A DNA stretch of 38,737 nucleotides from Planctomycetales bacterium (GTDB taxonomy: Bacteria; Planctomycetota; Planctomycetia; Isosphaerales; Isosphaeraceae). The stretch covers positions 1 to 38,737 of the forward strand of contig DAIDHB010000481.1 of assembly GCA_027452145.1 (NCBI GenBank), read 5' to 3'. The notes under the pieces are model-generated. The model searched no databases. It was given only the letters and a program-made list of their open reading frames with translations, and was not told where the DNA came from. Of this stretch, positions 34,309 to 38,737 are shown piece after piece (positions within the stretch are counted from its first letter, which is position 1; every line of letters starts with the position of its first letter). The translations under genes and the position numbers were made by a program.

Positions 34309-36134
34309 CGGTGCCGGATGTCGATCCCCGGGAGTTCGATCGGTTGCTGGCGGGGCTCTGCGATGTCGGGCTCGAGCCGTCCGAGATGGCCCGGCTGAAC
34401 CAGCTCCTGCGGCTGTCGCCGGAGTGGCGCGAACGCTACATCCTGTACATGGGCCTCCATGCGACCCTCCAGAACACGATGGGCGGCGGCCGGGCCGCGG
34501 GGGCCGGCGATGGGACAGAGGCCGGCTACACCCGTCGGCTTCGCCTGAAGCTGGGGGAAGGGTGTCGCCGATGGGCGGCGATCAGCCGCCTTCGCCGGGT
34601 CCGGCTGACGGCGGCGGCAATCGTGCTGCTGGCCGCCGTGGGCGCGATCGCCGGGTGGTGGACGGCCCGTCGCGCCAGGCTCGACGCCCCGGTCGACCGG
34701 CCGATCGTCGCCCGGGCCTCCCGGGGCTCGGGGGTTCGCTTCGATGCGGACGGCCTGACCGTCGGGCCGGACCGGTCGCTCCGTGCCGGCGAGTATCGCC
34801 TGCTCGAGGGGATCGTCCAGGTGGTGTTCCGGCGCGGGGCCGAGGTGCTGATCATGGCGCCGGCCGAATTCACCCTCTCGGAGGACCGGCTGCTGCTGAG
34901 GTACGGGAAGCTGACGGCCAGGGTGCCGGCGCCGGCCAAGGGCTTCACGGTCGAGACGCCGAGCGCGACGATCGTCGATCTGGGCACGGAATTCGCGGTC
35001 GAGGTCGATCGGACCGCGAACGGCGAGGTGCACGTCTTCCGAGGAGAGGTCATCGTCCAGCCGCGATCGCAGACCGACGTGCGCCCCGTCCGCCTCACCG
35101 AGTCGCAGGCGACGCGGGTCGATGGCGCGTCAGCCACTCCTTCGGGGATCGACATGGATGCGACCCGGTTCCTCCGGCGGCTCGAGGAGCCAGACACGGA
35201 ATACGCCCGGCTCGCGGCGGCCTTGAATCCGCGGATCTACCTGGGCATGGAGCCGACCACCGACGGACATTCGCTACTCGACGCCGCCTCGTCCCGCGCG
35301 ATCGGCCGCGTCGCCCCCGGCCACGGCCAGGGGCAGGGCACGCCCTGGTTCCCGGGCCGCTTCGGCGCGTCCCTCCGACTGCGAGGGCCGGGCCACGGCG
35401 ATTACGCCCTGATCCCGTTCCGGCCGGAGATGGTCGGCGAGACGATGTCGGCGGTGGCGTGGGTCCTGGCGGAATCCCGGCCGCGATGGGCCAGCATCCT
35501 CAAGAGGTGGGGGCAGGCCGGGGACAATTCCTTCCATTTCGGCCTGTATCTCGACGACGGCGACCTGGAGATTCACACGGCCCAGGCGGACGGGCGGGAG
35601 TTCCTCGCGCGGGAGGGACGGCCTCTGCCCACCGGCCGCTGGCAACATGTCGCATTCGTGGTCGACCGGAAGGTGCTGCGCCTCTACCGCAACGGCGAAG
35701 AGGTCGCCCGAGCCGACCATCCCGGGCTCCGGCCCGGGTCGCTCCCGTCGATCGGCGTCGGGGTCAAGCTCAACGTGAAGGGAGACGGGCCGGACCCCCT
35801 CGACCCGGGCTACTGGGACGGGCGGCTCGACGAGATCGCGATCTATCCGCGGGCCCTCGACGCCGACGAGATCCGCCGCCTCTACCTCGCGGCCGGCGAC
35901 AACGGGTCGCCCGAACCCGCCGTCGACGGCGAGGGCGGCGTCGACGCATCCCGCGGCGCCGGGGCGAGCCCGCCACAAGGACAGCCGTCCCACGAGTCCG
36001 CGCGCATCACGTCGATGTCCCCTCCGGGCCGGACCGGCCCGAAGGCCGCCGCGACGCCGGTATCCCCGGGGTCCCGGATTCTTTCTCCGTTTTCCTCCCA
36101 TCGCAGCGACGAGGTGTCCCATGAAAGTCCCTGA
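34305..36134 (+). CDS. FecR-domain membrane protein with C-terminal LamG-like domain
   Basis: A 609-residue protein. The cytoplasmic N-terminus (about 1-98) resembles an anti-sigma region (FDRLLAGLCDVGLEPSEMARL). One transmembrane segment (about 99-120, TAAAIVLLAAVGAIAGWW) follows, then a FecR domain (about 150-260, LLEGIVQVVFRRGAEVLI, FTVETPSATIVDLGTEFAVEV), and a concanavalin/LamG-like domain (about 305-535, TMSAVAWVLAE, GRWQHVAFVVDRKVLRLYRNG, WDGRLDEIAIYPRALDADE). The tail is Pro/Ser-rich. It probably controls the sigma factor encoded just upstream in response to a ligand bound outside. It starts in an ATGA overlap with the sigma gene and its last 14 bases overlap the next gene, so the operon is tightly coupled. 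Confidence 0.88.
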   Translation: MTVPDVDPREFDRLLAGLCDVGLEPSEMARLNQLLRLSPEWRERYILYMGLHATLQNTMGGGRAAGAGDGTEAGYTRRLRLKLGEGCRRWAAISRLRRVRLTAAAIVLLAAVGAIAGWWTARRARLDAPVDRPIVARASRGSGVRFDADGLTVGPDRSLRAGEYRLLEGIVQVVFRRGAEVLIMAPAEFTLSEDRLLLRYGKLTARVPAPAKGFTVETPSATIVDLGTEFAVEVDRTANGEVHVFRGEVIVQPRSQTDVRPVRLTESQATRVDGASATPSGIDMDATRFLRRLEEPDTEYARLAAALNPRIYLGMEPTTDGHSLLDAASSRAIGRVAPGHGQGQGTPWFPGRFGASLRLRGPGHGDYALIPFRPEMVGETMSAVAWVLAESRPRWASILKRWGQAGDNSFHFGLYLDDGDLEIHTAQADGREFLAREGRPLPTGRWQHVAFVVDRKVLRLYRNGEEVARADHPGLRPGSLPSIGVGVKLNVKGDGPDPLDPGYWDGRLDEIAIYPRALDADEIRRLYLAAGDNGSPEPAVDGEGGVDASRGAGASPPQGQPSHESARITSMSPPGRTGPKAAATPVSPGSRILSPFSSHRSDEVSHESP

Positions 36135-37275
36135 TCGTCATCGAGGTTTTACCCTGATCGAGCTACTGGTGGTCATCGCGATCATCGCGGTGCTGATCGC
36201 GCTGCTGTTGCCCGCCGTCCAGTCGGCGCGCGAGGCGGCCCGGCGGGCCCAGTGCGTCAACAACCTCAAGCAGCTCGGGCTGGCGGCGCACAACTACATC
36301 TCCATCAACAACGTCTTCCCGAGCCAGTCGATCAATAACACGATCAATCCCGGCTGGGCGTGGGAACCCTCGTGGGTGACCTTCATCTTGCCGGAAATGG
36401 AGCAGCAGCCGGCGTACAACGCGATCAACTTCAGCCTGCCGATGCTGGAGATCGGATTCGTGAGCCCGACGGCGTTCGGCGGTCCGGCCAACTCAACGGC
36501 GGGCTTGATGACGATCGCGAGCCTGCTCTGCCCGTCGGAGAGCGTCCAGCACAGCATCAGCTACGGGGGCGACTGGGCCCAGTGCAATTACGCGGGCGCC
36601 TACGGCGGGCCCGGGATGATCTCGTCGTGCAACGGGATCATCGTGCCCTCGCGCGGCGACCCGTTCGTCAGCAGCCCCGGCCTCGGCCCGGTCTCGGTCG
36701 CCTCGGTCACGGACGGGACCAGCAACACGGCGATGTTCAGCGAGCACCTGCTGGGCGCCGGCAGCGGACTCGACGGCCTGACACCCGGCTACGTCTCGCC
36801 GTATGTGGCCGGCAGCCAACTGGCGAAGCGGTGCCTCTTCCAGGTCAGCTCGGTGTCCCCCTTGCCGGACCAGGGGGCCAACGGCGTGGCCGTGGCCATG
36901 CAGCTCGTCACCGCGTGCAAGGCGATTCCCGGCGGCACCGTGCCCTCGGAGGACGCCGGCACCGGGTATGCGTGGCTCTATACCCAGGGATATGACACCC
37001 TGAACCTGTCGTATTCCCACGTGATGACGCCGAACAGCCTCTCATGCACCGGGAACGAGAGCGGCTTCTTCGGCGGCCAGGGCAACTTCACCTCCGACGG
37101 GTCGGCCGGCGGCTGGCTCGCGGCCTCGACGGCCACGAGCAATCACCCCGGCGGAGTCAACGTCTGCATGGGCGACGGTCACGTCCAGTTCATCAAGGAC
37201 TCGGTCAGCATCCAGGCGTGGTGGGCGCTAGGATCCCGCAATCGCGGCGAGGTCATCGGCGCCGATCAGTACTGA
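36121..37275 (+). CDS. DUF1559 family pseudopilin-like protein
   Basis: A 384-residue protein with a prepilin-like N-terminus (RHRGFTLIELLVVIAIIAV) and a DUF1559 domain ending in NHPGGVNVCMGDGHVQFIK, the H-x9-DG motif. The conserved early segment AREAARRAQCVNNLKQLGL is typical. GAGG lies six bases before the ATG, which is inside the 3' end of the FecR/LamG gene. It is the third gene of the sigma operon, which implies that this pseudopilin is made under control of the ECF sigma factor. It is a homologue of 29009-30118. Confidence 0.94.
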   Translation: MKVPDRHRGFTLIELLVVIAIIAVLIALLLPAVQSAREAARRAQCVNNLKQLGLAAHNYISINNVFPSQSINNTINPGWAWEPSWVTFILPEMEQQPAYNAINFSLPMLEIGFVSPTAFGGPANSTAGLMTIASLLCPSESVQHSISYGGDWAQCNYAGAYGGPGMISSCNGIIVPSRGDPFVSSPGLGPVSVASVTDGTSNTAMFSEHLLGAGSGLDGLTPGYVSPYVAGSQLAKRCLFQVSSVSPLPDQGANGVAVAMQLVTACKAIPGGTVPSEDAGTGYAWLYTQGYDTLNLSYSHVMTPNSLSCTGNESGFFGGQGNFTSDGSAGGWLAASTATSNHPGGVNVCMGDGHVQFIKDSVSIQAWWALGSRNRGEVIGADQY

Positions 37276-37292
37276 TCATTCAGGAGATTCCC

Positions 37293-37532
37293 TTGAATCG
37301 ATGTCTTCGCACGGCGATGGGTTTCGTCGTCCTGACGGGCCTGGGTCTCGGCCTCGGCTCGGGCTGCGGCCCCAAGCCGGAAGAAGTTCCGGCGTCCCAG
37401 GTCGACCTGTCGAAGGTCGGCGGCAACCAGCGGCTCAAGGCGCCCGGCGACGAGTACAAGAAGCTGATCGGAAAGGACGGGAGGGTCATGATGAAACCGG
37501 GGATAAAGGTTCCCGGCAAGGGCGCCAGGTGA
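37293..37532 (+). CDS. Small lipoprotein downstream of DUF1559 gene
   Basis: A 79-residue protein with a lipobox (LGLGLGSGCGPKP) and a short lysine-rich mature part (LKAPGDEYKKLIGKDGRVM, then KVPGKGAR). The start is a TTG at 37293 with AGGAG six bases upstream; the first in-frame ATG (37317) would leave no basic residues before the hydrophobic core and has no Shine-Dalgarno. It lies 17 bases after the DUF1559 stop and 23 bases before the next gene, in the same operon. Small lipoproteins next to DUF1559 genes are a repeated theme in this window; the function is unknown. Confidence 0.78.
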   Translation: MNRCLRTAMGFVVLTGLGLGLGSGCGPKPEEVPASQVDLSKVGGNQRLKAPGDEYKKLIGKDGRVMMKPGIKVPGKGAR

Positions 37533-37555
37533 CGGCTTGCCGGGAGGGAGGTTCG

Positions 37556-38737
37556 ATGGCATACCGGACCCGCCACGGTCGCCCCGGGGCGAGCTGCCTG
37601 GCCGCCGCCTGCCTCGGCCTGATTCTGGCCGGCTGCGACGAGGGTCCGCGCGATCCGCCGGTCCGGGCGCCGGGCGCGGCCGCGCCGTCGGAGGATCCCC
37701 GGCTGCGCCACCTGGGCGTTTCCCGCCAGCCGGGCCTGAGTGCCCGCGCGACGTTCCTCGCCCTGGCTGATACCGCGTCGAGCATCTCGAAGGAGCCCGG
37801 CCCGTTCCGGTTCACCGATACCTGCGCGGGCAGCGGAGTCGCCTTCGTCCACTTCTCGGGAATGGACCGGCGGAAGCTCTACCCGACGGCCTTCGGCTCC
37901 GGGGCGGCGATCCTCGACCACGACGGCGACGGCCGGATGGACCTCTATTTCGCCACGTGCACGGCGATCCCGCCCGGGAGCGCGAGCGCGCAGGCGGGTC
38001 CGAACCGGCTGTACCGCAACCTCGGCGGCGGCGGTTTCCGCGACGTGACCGAGTCGTCGGGCCTGGGATTCCGGGGGTTCTGCCACGGGATCATCGCCGG
38101 GGACGTGGATAACGACGGCGACCCGGATGTCTTCCTGTGCAACTACGGGCCGAACGCCCTGTTTCTCAACAACGGCGACGGCACGTTCCGCGACGTCAGC
38201 CATGCGGCGGGCGTCGACCGGCCGGGCTGGTGGTCCTCGGGCGGGGCGATGCTCGATTACGACAACGACGGCGACCTGGATATCTTCGTCGCGAATTACG
38301 GGGACTGGGTCTACCCACGCGATGCGCACCGCTGCGGCAACGATCGGGTGCCGCTGTTTTGCTCGCCGTGGGAGATCCGCACGACCCGGCACTTCCTCTA
38401 CCGAAATAACGGTGACGGGACCTTCACCGACCGGGCCGTCGAGGCGGGCGTCGGCCGCGCAGACGGACGCGGCTTCGGCGTCGTCGCGTCCGATCTCGAC
38501 GGCGACGGCCGGGTCGACCTGTACGTCGCCAACGACATGAATCCGAACTTCCTGTTCCTGAACCGGGGCGATGGGACGTTCGAGGACGCGACCGACACCT
38601 CGGGCGCCGCGTTCGACGACCGCGGGATGGCGCAGTCCAGCATGGGCGTCGACGCCCAGGACTTTGACGGCGACGGCCGGCCCGAACTGCTGGTGACCAA
38701 CTTCCAGAACGAATACGCGGCCTTTTATCGGAACCTC
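37556..38737 (+). CDS. CRTAC1-like FG-GAP repeat lipoprotein (partial, runs off the window)
   Basis: The frame is open from ATG 37556 to the last base (394 codons). GGGAGGGAGG ends four bases before the ATG. A lipoprotein signal (AACLGLILAGCDEG) is followed by FG-GAP/VCBS repeats with calcium-binding-type loops (DHDGDGRMDLYFA, DVDNDGDPDVFLC, DYDNDGDLDIFVA, DLDGDGRVDLYVA, DFDGDGRPELLVT) and linking LYRNNGDGTFTD-type strands. A Cys pair (HRCGNDRVPLFCSPW) between repeats is a feature of the CRTAC1-like family. The C-terminus, where an ASPIC/UnbV domain is expected, lies outside the window. It is the fifth gene of the sigma operon and a homologue of the frameshifted 31007-33390 gene. Confidence 0.9.
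   Translation, partial: MAYRTRHGRPGASCLAAACLGLILAGCDEGPRDPPVRAPGAAAPSEDPRLRHLGVSRQPGLSARATFLALADTASSISKEPGPFRFTDTCAGSGVAFVHFSGMDRRKLYPTAFGSGAAILDHDGDGRMDLYFATCTAIPPGSASAQAGPNRLYRNLGGGGFRDVTESSGLGFRGFCHGIIAGDVDNDGDPDVFLCNYGPNALFLNNGDGTFRDVSHAAGVDRPGWWSSGGAMLDYDNDGDLDIFVANYGDWVYPRDAHRCGNDRVPLFCSPWEIRTTRHFLYRNNGDGTFTDRAVEAGVGRADGRGFGVVASDLDGDGRVDLYVANDMNPNFLFLNRGDGTFEDATDTSGAAFDDRGMAQSSMGVDAQDFDGDGRPELLVTNFQNEYAAFYRNL

Overview
The window is high-GC DNA with the gene content of a planctomycete, most likely a member of the Isosphaeraceae/Isosphaerales. This is judged from families rather than a marker gene. The families are two DUF1559 pseudopilin-like proteins with the C-terminal H-x9-DG motif, FG-GAP/ASPIC-UnbV (CRTAC1-like) proteins, Tat-exported Gfo/Idh/MocA and ThuA proteins, PmoA-like DUF6807, tandem Uma2 genes, a large secreted protein with an N-terminal FETRVLLS sorting-type motif, an ECF sigma factor of the Rhodopirellula/Verrucomicrobium type next to a FecR/LamG protein, and a sigma factor fused to a membrane anchor and carboxypeptidase-regulatory-like domains. 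No rRNA, tRNA or CRISPR array was seen.

Layout. 1-4421 (minus strand) holds a Gfo/Idh/MocA oxidoreductase preceded by an MlaE-MlaF-MlaD type lipid-transport operon. 4422-6988 is an accessory patch: a low-GC stretch with a 74-residue ORF and two tandem Uma2 genes, bracketed by two direct copies of a ~57-bp imperfect repeat. 6979-13105 holds a secreted nitrilase-family hydrolase, a divergent 1142-residue surface protein with two metzincin-like modules (the second without its zinc ligands), and a ThuA protein. 13500-14164 is a two-gene unit of small helical paralogous proteins of unknown function. 14796-16979 is a large serine recombinase interrupted by an in-frame TAG.

17217-21899 (minus) is a 1560-residue lipoprotein with two trypsin-like domains (the first lacking His and Asp) followed by a WD40-like propeller. 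21900-23197 is gene-free and carries a short direct repeat resembling an insertion-sequence end. 23198-25500 is a translationally coupled Gfo/Idh/MocA + DUF6807 pair, probably for sugar-derivative catabolism. 25709-28783 (minus) is the sigma factor/membrane/carboxypeptidase-regulatory-like fusion.

29009-38737 looks like one functional neighbourhood. It has a minus-strand lipoprotein-DUF1559 pair, a divergent TPR/FG-GAP/ASPIC protein split by a one-base frameshift, and a plus-strand operon: ECF sigma, FecR/LamG membrane protein, DUF1559, small lipoprotein, and a CRTAC1-like lipoprotein running off the window. An elaborate inverted/direct-repeat element lies just upstream of the sigma gene. The best candidates for something undescribed are this sigma/FecR/DUF1559/CRTAC1 locus, the membrane-anchored sigma fusion, and the paired small helical proteins.
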